64,000 bases of DNA from positions 66,058,882 to 66,122,881 of the forward strand of contig NC_044549.1 of the NCBI RefSeq assembly GCF_007565055.1, read 5' to 3'. The notes under the pieces are model-generated. The model did not search any database. It saw only the letters and a program-made list of their open reading frames with translations, and had not been told where the DNA came from. Positions 11,381-21,859 of this stretch are shown in pieces; position 1 is the first letter of the stretch; each line of letters begins with the position of its first letter. The DNA is from Rhinopithecus roxellana (Eukaryota > Chordata > Mammalia > Primates > Cercopithecidae). Both the position numbers and the translations under genes were made by a program.

Positions 11381-11428
11381 CATTTAATACGCTTTCAGCC
11401 ACCGTGCCCAGCCATTTAATACGCTTTC
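11365..11428. repeat. Tandem duplication, 32 bases x2, at Alu junction
   Basis: Two adjacent 32-base units (11365-11396 and 11397-11428) differ at one position (cccagt versus cccagc). Each unit holds the last 15-16 bases of the Alu head plus 16 bases of flanking DNA (catttaatacgctttc), so the duplication happened after the outer Alu inserted. Confidence 0.95.
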
Positions 11429-11619
11429 AACATCATTATACTCAGTTTCCAGAAGGACTTCTTGGAGTTAAGGAACACGAGTTTGGGAATCAAGAGATGG
11501 GTTTCAGGCCCGATGTAATGGTGATTTGAGTGTGATTTTGAATAAGTCATTTTTTCCATTAAGGGTCTCCATATTGTCCTTGGTAAACCAAGAACAGTGC
11601 AACACGCCAGCCTTACCGC
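11429..11619. other. Unassigned sequence
   Basis: Short stretch between the Alu cluster and an LTR-like repeat; nothing recognised. Confidence 0.4.
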
Positions 11620-12060
11620 TACTGAGTCATTTAGCTACCACTGCAGAGCAAACCATCCCCAAAAAATCAGGGGTTTAACACAGCTATTTCTTATTAGAGT
11701 TCATGCAATTGCAGGTCAGCTGAGGTCTCTGGTTAGATTCGGCATGGCTGGGGTAGCTACGTGAGACAGCTCTGATTCATGTCTCTCAATAATCTCCTGG
11801 AACCAATGGGCTAGCCTGAGAAATGTCCTTCTCCTGGTGGTAGCTAAAACATAAGATCACAACAGAAACACAAGACAGCTCTTGAGGTCTAGGCACAGAT
11901 CAGGCGTATATTCACTCCGGCCTTATTCTATTGGCCAATGTGAATTACATGGTTCAAATCAGAGTCACTGCAAGGGCACAAGGCAAAGATGTCCTTGACA
12001 TATATCCCAGCATGCATACCAGGAGGGGTGGAGAATTGGAGCTACCCCTAATGTACAACA
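11620..12060 (-). mobile_element. MLT1-like LTR, old
   Basis: A diverged antisense MLT1-type LTR: cactgcagagcaaaccatcc, aggggtttaacacagctattt, tgcaggtcagctgaggtct, gcatggctggggtagctac, cctggtggtagctaaaac and ctattggccaatgtgaat. The order of motifs parallels the better copy at 42503-43058. Confidence 0.55.
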
Positions 12061-13985
12061 TTTAGGAAACAGTTAAAATACAAAAGTACTTTGCAATCAA
12101 ATTTCAAAGAAGTTCAATTCATCAAATTTGTGTACTTATCTTTTACCTGAAGTTACAGCATTTGCAAAAAATCTAATTGTTCAGATCTACACTGTTTAAT
12201 TAGCTGTTCTAATTGTTTCGGAAGTAGAATATTTTTTTCTTCACTCCCACCACCACCACATAACACCTTGCATTTACATGAAACAACAAAAATCCTTGTT
12301 ATTAGAATAAAAAGTTTTTTTTTTTTAAGTAGGCCGATACAAGATGGTCAAAGGATATTCAAAGACAATCTTTGTATTTTCTTTGTCTGTTAGTAAATTA
12401 CCTGGCTGACACCTGCTTCTGAAGAAATAGCACTTTTCTTATTCTGTCCACATTTGAAGAGAGGAGATCACTGATACTTACTTGCCCACTCTAATCACAA
12501 ATGTGATAGGTCTAATTCTCTCCACTTTGGGATCCCTGCATCATTCCCGAGACAGGCACTCTACCTGGATCAGCATGGTTAAACATCACTCAGATATCAG
12601 TGCACCCTCCCATAGCTTTTATCTCTAAGCTGAGTTCTCTGTGCACAAAGCACTTGTGAAAGGACAGAATGTCAAAGACAGAAACAGATTGTGCATTTCT
12701 AAAGATAGCGGGAGAGAGTTTAAGCAGCATGTATATTTCTATCCTTATTCACAGCTTGTGTATCCAGCTTCATTGTTAATTACACGTATTTTATTTTAAT
12801 TAAAGAAACAAGCAATGACCCAGTGAGAGAACTTCTTTATTTTGAATTTTGTATTTTCTTTCTGCTCTCTCAGCCTGCCATTCTGATGGCGGAGAAATGG
12901 ATATGGGCAGTTTAGCCATCTCATACCATCCCACTCTCTTTTGAGAGTAGCCTTGGAAACCAGCCAGATTGCATTGTTATCCTTCTGTCAATTACAAATG
13001 TGCCAGACACCCAAAGCATTGGGGAGGAAGTGCAATTATTAGAAGCTACCCGAGAGACTATCCCAATGTCATCCCTGACTTGCCAGGTGACCTTTAGAAA
13101 ATCAAATGCATAAAAGAGGGATGATAAATTGTTCTCTAGGCCAATCATGCAAATGACTAGAAACACCAAAGGAGAAAAACATTAAGGAAAGGAGAATTCC
13201 AAAGGAACCAATTTTTGTTCATGAAAGAATTGTCTTCTAATACAAAGAGAACCATTCCCAAATAATGGGTAAAGTCCTTCCCCTAGATTATGGTCATAAT
13301 TTACCAACCTACTTCTATTCATGTGTGTTAATCCCAAATGCCTTCTTTCTGCCAAAATCCATGTCTCTGACACCTAGTTTTTCTTTTTTGGTGAAGCATT
13401 CATGGTTTTATAAAATAACTTCTAATATTCTTTACCCCAATGCCAGAAAAGCCTTTCTTTTCCCTTGGACATAGGGCTGTGGGGATGAGAGTGAGGACAT
13501 AAATGGGAATGCAGACAAATCTATTCATTTATTATTCATGTGTCTATGGATATAGCAACTCCATTGGCCTAGTTGGGATCTGCAATGAGGGGATTATATT
13601 TTCAGAGCAGATATTAAAGGAAGAAATTATTCTTAGTCATCAAAGGATTGGCCTTCTCAGAATGTGTGCCAGTAAGAGATACTTTGAGCTACCAAAAGGT
13701 TTGGGTAAGAAGAAAGCCAACATGAATTGAACACCAACTATACACCCACCCCTTTCTCTGGCATCTTATATATGTATCATTTAGTGAGAAACAAAATTAC
13801 TTAGGAGTTAAATTCAAATGCAAAGTGAAAGTCACTGGCTAAAATTCTCTACCATGGACAGAGCCAATCTGGGCCTCACTGTATATTGTTCTTGAAAGAT
13901 CTTGGATAAGTTAAAATTAAGTGAAATATTGGACATTATCAACAAGGCATTCTCTTAGAATGATAATGTGTCTTGCATGTTGCCA
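12061..13985. other. Unassigned sequence, no gene seen
   Basis: About 1.9 kb with no recognisable element or exon. A T12 run lies at 12315-12326. The open stretches (12921-13169 minus, 13265-13474 plus) are under 85 codons and look random. It could include diverged repeats or conserved noncoding DNA; cross-species alignment would tell. Confidence 0.4.
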
Positions 13986-14580
13986 GATTGTGATGAAAAT
14001 TTTACGTGTCAACTTGACTAAGTAAAGGAATGCCCACATAGCTGATAAAATGTTATTTCTGGGTATGTTTGTGAGGGTGTTTCCAGAGAAGATCAGTATT
14101 TTACTCAGTAGACTAAGTAAACACAGTTCCCGCTCACCAATGTGGGCAGCCATCATCTTATCCATCGAGGGTCCAAATGGAACAAAAAGGCAGAGGAAGG
14201 GCCAAGAACTCTCTCTTCTTGAGTTGGGATAGCCATGTTCTCCTGCCCTTGGACATCAGAGCTCCTGGTTCTAGGGCCTTTGAACTCAGAGACTCACCCC
14301 AGAGCTGCCTCTCATCCCCTGCTGCTCCTCCCTGGTTCTCAGGCTTTTGGCCTTGGACAGGCAGTTACACCATTAGCTCCCTTGGTTCTCAAACCTTTGG
14401 ACTTTGGCTGAATTACACTATTGGCTTTCCTGGTTTTCCAGCATAGAGACAGCATATCTGAAAATTTCTTGGACTCTATAACCGTTGTGAGCCAATTCCC
14501 ATAACAAATCTCCTCTTATATTTCTGTTATCCCGTTAGTTATGTTTCCCTGAAGAACCCTGATTAATATGCTGACCTTCA
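13986..14580 (+). mobile_element. LTR-like retroviral repeat, family not named
   Basis: It begins gtgatgaaaattttacgtgt followed by caacttgactaa, has gagtagactaagtaaa-like and agccatcatcttatcc segments, a CT-rich middle, gagccaattcccataacaaa and ends gaagaaccctgattaatatg. This layout is that of a multicopy LTR with a 3' ending ggagaaccctgactaataca. The plus-strand open stretch at 14177-14446 lies inside it and is not a gene. Confidence 0.6.
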
Positions 14581-14599
14581 CTCTTTATATGTGTATACT

Positions 14600-15290
14600 A
14601 AAATATTATAATTCAATATTGAAGCTAACCACCTGGAGTTGGTGTTAGACTCCCCATAGATTAAAGGGCATGATCCCCAACAAGACTGCCCTCACTTCAG
14701 ACGCCAACAGCAAGTTAGAGGGTCCCCAGGCTACCTGTACTTTTGACCAACTGGCTACAAAACTGGGATGTTCCCATGTCCCCTACCCCAGCTTTAATAC
14801 TTTGCTAGAATGACTCACAGTACTGAGGACGGTGTCATAATTACAGTTTTATTTTAAAGGATACAATGTAGGACTAGTCAGAGGGAGAGACACATAGATG
14901 AGGTCTTAGAGGGTCACATATTCAGAGATTCTATGCACTTTCCTTATGGAATCAGAGCATATCACCCACTTAGCACGTCAATGTGTTCATCAGCCATGAA
15001 GTTCCAGTAAGCTTTGGTGTCCAGGATTTTTACTGGGTTTTCATTACATAGGCAAGTGGATTTAACCAAATCTCTAGCCACCTCTAGCCTCCCGAGCTCA
15101 AAGCCTCTCTAATCACATGGTTGCCTTTTTTTGGTAACCAGTCCCTAACCTGAATTATCACCTCTGCATAAACTCAGTGACACATGAATAACAAAGAAAC
15201 TCCTATTGCTTGGGAAATTTCAAGGATTCAGAGCCTCCCCTTCAGGAACCAAGGACAAAGGCCAGCCACATTCTTCTTATACGACATACA
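14600..15290 (-). mobile_element. LTR-like repeat, family not named
   Basis: The motifs tgctagaatgactcacagta, cagttttattttaaaggata, catcagccatgaagttcca, tccaggatttttactgggt followed by tttcattacataggc, and ctaatcacatggttgcc recur in a widespread retroviral LTR as I remember it, in antisense. I cannot assign the family with certainty. Adjacent AT-rich DNA at 15295-15405 resembles a microsatellite. Confidence 0.5.
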
Positions 15291-15294
15291 CTTA

Positions 15295-15405
15295 AATTTA
15301 CATATATACATAAATGTGTGTATAAATTATCTATATTATATATTGTGGTATATATATCATATGTAATATATAAATGCATATATATGTACAAATAAATATA
15401 AAGCC
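15295..15405. repeat. AT-rich low-complexity tract
   Basis: Interrupted TA/TATG dinucleotide-like sequence (tatatacataaatgtgtgta, atatattgtggtatatatat). Two short overlapping open stretches here only reflect the low complexity. Confidence 0.8.
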
Positions 15406-15447
15406 ATCTAATGTCCATGTGTTTTTGTATCTCCTCATATGTCTATA

Positions 15448-16049
15448 CAGTAGTCCCATCTTTCCTGCAGCGGTTCTGTGCTAAGACCCCTGGTGCGTGC
15501 CTATAACTGGATATAGTATTAAATGCTGTATCTACCACGCACAAATATTTTTTCTTCTTTATATTTTCATGGATAGAAGATTTTTTATTCACATACATCT
15601 TAGCAACTGTAGCACATGATTTTTTTTCTTATTGTCAGGAATGTTTACCTTTTTACTTAAAGGAAGCACTTTAAGGACTCTATTTGGCATATTCAAATCA
15701 ACAGCATTACTACTCTTGCACTTTGGGGTCATTATTAAGTCAAATATGAGTTACTTGAACACAAGCACTGTGATACTGAGACAGTCAGTCTGATAACCGG
15801 CACAGCTACTAACTGTCCAGTGTTGGGTAGAGAATTCAGTGGGGATAGGCTGGACAAAGGGAGGATTCAAATCCCAGGCAGAAGGACCTGGATGGTTGGA
15901 GATTTCATCATGCTACTCAGAATGGTACACAATTTAAATCTTTTAAATAATTTATATTTGAAACTTTCTATTTAATATTTTTAGACCAAGGCTGACTGCA
16001 GGTAAGTGAAACTGCAGAAAGTGAAACTATGAATAAGGGGACACTACTG
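15448..16049 (+). mobile_element. Tigger-family (TcMar) nonautonomous transposon, TA-flanked
   Basis: The ends are inverted: CAGTAGTCCC at 15448-15457 and GGGACACTACTG at 16038-16049. TA dinucleotides flank both ends (15446-15447 and 16050-16051), the expected Tc1/mariner target duplication. Inside the left end gcctataactggatatagta and inside the right end gtgaaactgcagaaagtgaa fit a Tigger-derived element of about 600 bases. The subfamily is not certain and orientation is taken from the remembered consensus. Confidence 0.85.
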
Positions 16050-16194
16050 TATATAAAACTTGACCCTAGTAATAAGTTATCAGGAAGAACAAAAAAGAAG
16101 GCAGTGAAGTTACCAAAGAAGAAACAAGCCTAATCAACAAACATAAATGTACTACAATTTTTCCATCAGCTGAAACAAATGCGAGGCAGTGTTT

Positions 16195-16560
16195 CAGCAG
16201 TCCCACTCCATTCCAAATTCAGTTATTTGCTAGAAGGACCCAGAAGACCCAAAAGCAGTTTGTTCTCATGGCTAAAGTTTATTATAGCAAATGATACGGA
16301 GTAACAATGGTAGGGAAAACATATGCATCAGGCAGATTCCATAGATGTTGGGAGTAGTTTTAGAGTCCTTCTTCATCTCAGGCCACACAGAACAGGCTTT
16401 TTCTCCAACAGTCACAGGAAGATTCTCCGGAATGTCTCTGCCCAGGGAAGCCCAGTTAAGGGTCAAGGCCTGAGATGTTCACGAAGTCTGGTCACATTAG
16501 TACACTCTTCTATGCCACCAGTGAGGGCAACTGAAACTCAGGACTCCAGTAATAAAATCA
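16195..16560 (-). mobile_element. LTR-like repeat, related to 14600-15290
   Basis: It has tttgctagaaggacccagaa, catggctaaagtttattata, ccaacagtcacaggaagatt and agatgttcacgaagtctggt, parallel to the antisense LTR pattern at 14600-15290, but diverged. The plus-strand open stretch 16323-16712 overlaps it and is not supported as a gene. Confidence 0.45.
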
Positions 16561-17079
16561 GGTTCACGTCATCAATTTTGATGTTTGTGCAAAGCAATTC
16601 TATCGAGTTAGTATGGCATGGTCCATTGCTTCAGATATATACAGCAAAATCATCAATCATTAACATAAAGAATCTTCCAGATACTATCTTCCCAGGGTTT
16701 TGCCATGGTTAATTATGGTTCTAGGTTCCAACGGAGACATGCAAGGAGCAAGCTACCAGATTTTCTGTGTTAACTCCTCAGAAAGAATTAACACGATTAC
16801 AACCTATGAACTCCTGAAATGTGTGGACAACATGAAAGTCCTAAAATTCTAAGCAGGTGGGATCAAAAATCCAGCTGGATTTGAACAAGGTCGGGACCAC
16901 TATATGAAGGTAAGTGTCTCACATTATTAATAAGAGAAACTGGAATAAATTAGCCTCTAAGGAAGACATGAAGAAAAATCAACTCATGATCTCCTCTTCG
17001 TTGATGAATTACACACAGTTTCAACCAATGCAATAAATCCCTTTGCACTTGTTATTCTGAAGGATTGTATAGCAAGCTG
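16561..17079. other. Unassigned sequence, possibly more of the LTR-like repeat
   Basis: No gene seen. The piece to about 16740 may continue the preceding LTR-like repeat. The rest is unassigned. Confidence 0.35.
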
Positions 17080-17642
17080 TCTTGCTACCTTGCTTTAAAA
17101 ACTCTGGTGGTCTCCATTACACTTTGATTACTGGCAATCAAATGCTGCATAATTTTCCTTCAGCCTCTCTCTCTAACATTTTTTGGTGTCCCTGTTACCC
17201 TCACTGACTACATCCTGCCACACTACCTTCTCTCGGCTTCCCGCACATGCCAAGCTTGTTTCCCACCAAGGTGCTCACAGGATAGTTCTTTCCTCTGCCC
17301 TTCTTTATGGTCTTTTCTTGGCTGGCCTCTCCTTATCTCAAAGATTTCAACTAAAATACCACTTCTTCTGAGAAATCTTCTCTAATGACTCAATCAAAAG
17401 GAGCCCCATTTCCAAAGTTTTCTCTATCATTTTACTCAGTTTTATTTACTTTTGTGCCTGATAGCCACCTAACACTTCCTCATTTTACATGTCTATTTAT
17501 TTTGTTTTTGTTTTTGTTTTTTGACTAAAACGTAAGCTCTCTGTGAGCAGATACTTTGTCTAAGCTGCTTCCCACTTTAATTCCTATTGTCAGCATTTGG
17601 TTCAGAGGAGCTGTTATGTAAATATATGTTGAAATAATAAAT
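17080..17642 (+). mobile_element. L2 LINE, ORF2 end and 3' UTR
   Basis: Sense L2: ctctggtggtctccattaca, ctgccacactaccttctctc, tcctctgcccttctttatgg, agatttcaactaaaatacca followed by cttcttctgagaaatcttct, ttatttacttttgtgcctga, aaacgtaagctctctgtgag followed by cagatactttgtct, and a terminal tgttgaaataataa. The plus-strand open stretch at 17183-17371 lies in this L2. Confidence 0.85.
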
Positions 17643-18099
17643 TAAGAGTCCTATAAAGTCTGATTTTAAAGTTGATTGTAAGGTCTCTAGTCTGGGGCTA
17701 TTGAGAGCATTTCAGTCCATGTATCAGATTTATTCCATAATCTGAGTGATTCCAAGTGTCATATTGAGATAATTGAATTGATGTGGCTCAACAAGTGGTC
17801 CACAGAACAATTGCATTAGCATTACATGTTGTCTTGATAAAAACGGAATTATATGAATTGTTCTTCCTGAAATTTCTATTTGGTACATTAAACTGCTGCT
17901 CAGAACTTTGCACTTTAATGTGTTTTTCAGTGATTCTTAAGTTCAGTGATTCTTAAGTTCACTAAAACAGAAGCTCTGACTAAAATCACATAGTGATATT
18001 GTCTATAGGGGCAGTGGCACAGTAAGTAAACTGCCTAGGTTGCATAACATCTAAATATATGACAGTTATTGGTTATGTCAATCTAAATAACAAACAGAA
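17643..18099. other. Unassigned sequence with a 16-base tandem duplication
   Basis: No gene seen. TTCAGTGATTCTTAAG occurs twice in tandem (17926-17941 and 17942-17957). Confidence 0.6.
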
Positions 18100-18587
18100 G
18101 GAGATTCTTCAAAAATAAGTTTATTCAGGAATGAGCATTGCAATAGGAATATGCATGGGTGTTTTCAGTGAGGCAGAGGAAGACAAGGATTTTTAAAGGT
18201 GAAATGATGAGGGCCACATAAGTGTTTTTTAAATAGTTATCCCTGGCTACAAGAATGAATAACCAGGATTGCCTCAGTCTAAGACAAGACAGGCAGTTGA
18301 TGGGCAGATGTGCTTGCAGAAGTACTTTTTGCATCAGGTTGCAGTGGCCTTTGTGCAAAGTTGTGGTTTTGGCAGAATCTTTTGTGATAGCTCTTGTCAT
18401 CAGGCAATCATGTGTGAGAAACCCATGTCCCTTCATGGCCTTCTTAGACACCATTTTGTCAGGGTTTGACCCAAGTGACTCTATTTTAATTTTGACAAGT
18501 TTCACAGTTCTGAGCCAGAATGACCATGAAGCGGATTTTTTAGTTTTTAATATTACTTGATTTTTGAAGGTCATGGGGCACAGTATA
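18100..18587 (-). mobile_element. Possible LTR fragment
   Basis: On the minus strand a polyadenylation-like AATAAACTT region near 18114-18122 and the order of motifs (gaggcagaggaagacaagga, gcatcaggttgcagtggcct, tcatggccttcttagaca followed by ccattttgtcagggttt) suggest a retroviral LTR. My recall of the family is weak. It covers a 149-codon minus-strand open stretch (18125-18574) that has no recognisable domain. Confidence 0.35.
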
Positions 18588-18686
18588 GTCCTGCCTCTGA
18601 TTCTTACTAGATCGAATTTTTAGACATTCTAAATTCCAATTTCATCTTCTGTGTAGCAAGAATAGAAATATCTAACTTGCAGCATA
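18588..18686 (+). mobile_element. MIR (part 1, split by L1)
   Basis: Diverged sense MIR: aattccaatttcatcttctg followed by tgtagcaagaatagaaatat ctaacttgcagcata. The matching second half appears after the L1 at 19650-19735. Confidence 0.65.
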
Positions 18687-19649
18687 CTATTTTTTATTTA
18701 ATTTTTTTTTTAACTTTTAAGTGCAGGGTACACACACAGATTTGTTACATAGGTAAATCTGTGTCACAGGGGTTTGTTGTACAGATTATTTTGTCACCCA
18801 GATATTAAGCCAAGTATTTATTGGTTATTTTTCCTGATCCTCTCCCTCCTTGTACCTAGGCCTCAGTGTGTGTTGCTCTCCTCAATGTGCCCATGTGTTC
18901 TCCTTATTTAGTTTCCATTTATAACTGAGAACATGTGGTATTTGGTACTCTGTTTCTGTGTTAGTTTTCTGTTTCTGCATTAATTAGGATAATGGCCTCC
19001 AGCTTCATTCATGTTCAGGCAAAGGACATGATCTTGTTCTTTTTTATGGATGTATAGTATTCCATGGTGTATATGTACCATATTTTCCTTCTCCAGTCTA
19101 CTATTCATGGTCATTTAGGTTAATTCCATGTCTTTGCTATTGTGAATAGTGCTATAATGAACATACATATGCATGTGTCTTTATGATAAAACAATTTATA
19201 TTCCTTTGGATATATACCCAGTATTGAGATTAGTGGGTTGAATGGTAGTCCTGCTTTTAGCTCTTTGAGGAATTGCCATATTGTTTTCTACAAAAACAAT
19301 TTCCACAACAACTAAAAAAAAGTAGTTCAACAAAGGTTGAACTAATTTATACTCTTGCCAACAGTGTATAAGAATTCTTTTTTCCTCTGCAACCTCACCA
19401 GCATCTGTTATATTTTGACTTTTCAATAATAGCCATTCTGACTGGTGTGAGATGGTATCTCATTGTGGTTTTGATTTGCATTTCTCTAATGATCAGTGAT
19501 GTTGAGTTTTTTCATATGCTTGTTGGCCACACATATGTCATCTTTTGAAAAGTGTCTGTTCATGTCCTTTGCCCACTTTTTAATGTAAGAGTTTGGTTCT
19601 TTTCTTGTAAATCTGTTTAAGCTCCATATAGGTGCTGGATATTAGACCT
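18687..19649 (-). mobile_element. L1 (primate L1PB/PA-type), 5'-truncated
   Basis: Minus-strand L1 3' UTR and ORF2 end: degraded A tail (18687-18717 as T), gcagggtacacacacagatt, ttccatttataactgagaac, ctgcattaattaggataatg, tatagtattccatggtgtat, tttgctattgtgaatagtgc, ttcctttggatatataccc and gtgagatggtatctcattgt. About 960 bases, truncated at its 5' end. A 10-base duplication TTGCAGCATA at 18677-18686 and 19650-19659 bounds it. The ORF2 frame is broken. Confidence 0.93.
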
Positions 19650-19735
19650 TTGCAGCATATTTTAAAAGATAAATGAGATAATGCAAAACCCTTAGCACAG
19701 TGCCTAATGAAAAGTAGCTTGTGAAATGGTAATTT
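19650..19735 (+). mobile_element. MIR (part 2, continues after L1)
   Basis: Sense MIR 3' part: aaaagataaatgagataatg followed by caaaacccttagcacagtgc ctaatgaaaagtagct. It completes the fragment at 18588-18686. Confidence 0.75.
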
Positions 19736-20094
19736 TAAAATGGCAAGGTTTTGTTAGCACGATTTCAAGCAGGCAGAAACCAAAGACCTTCTAAATAGAC
19801 TTACTAAGTAGATAGAAAGCTCAGGAGAAATGATACAAATAAAGACAGAAGCTCTCCCATCTCTTGCAAAACACACGTGAGGGCTTTTATACTTAGGGCA
19901 ACATAACTATTCAGACTTCTTTTCTGGCTGTGTTTCTTATTAGACTTTATTATGTTACTGTATGCTTATTATTTATGAATACTAACATCATTTGGGTCAA
20001 AAGCCACACCTCTGTGGTGTCCATTATTTCACAGTACTTATCACATTGTACTGCAGAATCTTTCTCTCAATCTTTCTCTCTTACCCTCACTAAA

Positions 20095-20207
20095 CATCCT
20101 AAGATAGAAAAGTTGTCCGTTTGTGTTTGTATCTACAGCATGTATTACAGTCTTTGACACATACTAGATATATACTACAAATTTGTTGAATGAAGAATGA
20201 ATAATGC
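20095..20207 (+). mobile_element. L2 3' end fragment
   Basis: The 3' terminal pattern cagtctttgacacatactag, atatatactacaaatttgtt and gaatgaagaatgaataatg is that of an L2 end. The upstream part is too eroded to place. Confidence 0.6.
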
Positions 20208-21341
20208 TCAAAGAAAGGTTTGGTCTGGACTGTCTTCTGATCTGACAGGGGAGTCCACTAGAAAACCATGTTTTAGAGATATTAGTAATGATAGCTTTTC
20301 TTTTTCATTTTAGGAGGTTTCATCCTCTCAGGGTTAAACTCCTCCCAAATTAAGAATAATGATTTAAACCCATGATAAGAACTTAATGTAAGTCACCTTT
20401 GTCTACCCTAGAAATAAATACTTTTAAATTCAGAAATCAACCAGACATTTTTTCATGCACTGATGAATGCCATGATAGTAAATTAAATAGCAGAAATAAC
20501 TGCCTTCGTGGATCTATCATTTTAGAAACAAAAGAAAGGACATTGTATTCTTAGAACCAGCTCATCTTTATTTCTGCCTCATTCCCTACCTCTCCTTCTA
20601 TCTTTATAGTAGTTGAAAATGCCAAAATGTAGGATTACATTTTGTCCTTTAGACGTTCTGAATATTTGAAATTTTTATGTAAGAAACAAGTGAAGAAATG
20701 ATCATTAAAAGAAGAGATAAAATATTGAGTAAGCTTTGTTTAAATTTCCACAAAGCCTCAGGTTTCATTGCAATATAAAAGCCACTGATATAATGCTTGT
20801 TTGATTTGCTTAGCAGGAGCACAATGCGAAAATTCCTTGAGCAGGGAAAACAGCTGGTTTGCCAAATCTGCACATTTGGCTGTACAACTGGCTCTATTGG
20901 TAGCTTCAGGCTAGCAGTATTTTTTACTGACAATTTACATGCTGCTCCAGCCCAAAGGTATCTGAAATGAAGTCTTTGCATAAACACAGTTAGAAAAGAA
21001 CTTGGCTCCCAACCCCGGTCAGAACTCTGCTTTAAAAAAGAAATTCACACTGATCCATGGTGATGTGATAAGGTTGAGCCTTTTCAGCAGAGATTTGCTA
21101 TGCAAGGCCCGTTGTTTTATGTGGCATTATGCAAAATATGATGTCAGTAATCCATATTGTCTGTCTTAGTACCATTATTCACATAACAGTATCATGCCTA
21201 CCTTAGCCGCTTTGTAATCCGGGAACCCCACTCGCACACTAAAACTGAGATAACTGTGGAGGAACATGGTTGCATACAAATTGTGTTGTTCTGGCAGGGA
21301 GTTACTCCTCTGCTCCTCTCAGACAAAGCATTTTAATTCCT

Positions 21342-21377
<36 letters not shown>

Positions 21378-21859
21378 AAATACCATCATTTTCTTGGATC
21401 TCCAAATTTCCAGCTGCTTATAAGGCTGATTTCATCAAACTAATTAAAATTTCTTTGTGGCTAATCTCTTTAGGGCTTAGTTAACTTCTGGAGAATACAT
21501 GACTATAATTTTATCTGATTTTACTCTAACATGGAATTAAATAAGCATATTTAAAACCAAATATAAGAATGGCATATCCTGTCTTAGGGCTTGCATTCCA
21601 TTTTGTTGAACAATTGATTATCCATATTATCCTTAGGTCCCAGGGTACAATGTGTAAATACATCACAGTGAGATATAAAGTGAGCTAGAAAAATAATTGA
21701 ATTACATAGAAATTCTCTAGGGTGGTAACAATCTATTATATCCATTAAAATTCAGAGATTGTTAAAGCAATCTGAATTATTGCAACTATCTTTAAATTGG
21801 GAGAATAGCAAATTGCATTGTGGGAGGTTCTGATACAAAAGATTTTATCATTTATAGAA
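20208..21859. other. Unassigned sequence; T26 tract; possible L2 trace
   Basis: No gene seen. A faint antisense L2 3' end may lie at 20440-20525. A T26 homopolymer lies at 21347-21372. The minus-strand open stretch at 20649-20987 (112 codons) has no domain I recognise and no splice or start context that supports it. Confidence 0.45.
21347..21372. repeat. T26 homopolymer
   Basis: Uninterrupted T run with no Alu or L1 body next to it on either side. Confidence 0.9.

Noticed and set aside
13986..15290. Possible complete endogenous retrovirus between two LTR-like stretches
   Set aside because: The two LTR-like repeats are of different type and opposite orientation, and no gag, pol or env sequence lies between them.
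18125..18574. 149-codon minus-strand open reading frame
   Set aside because: No recognisable protein feature and it overlaps a possible LTR fragment.
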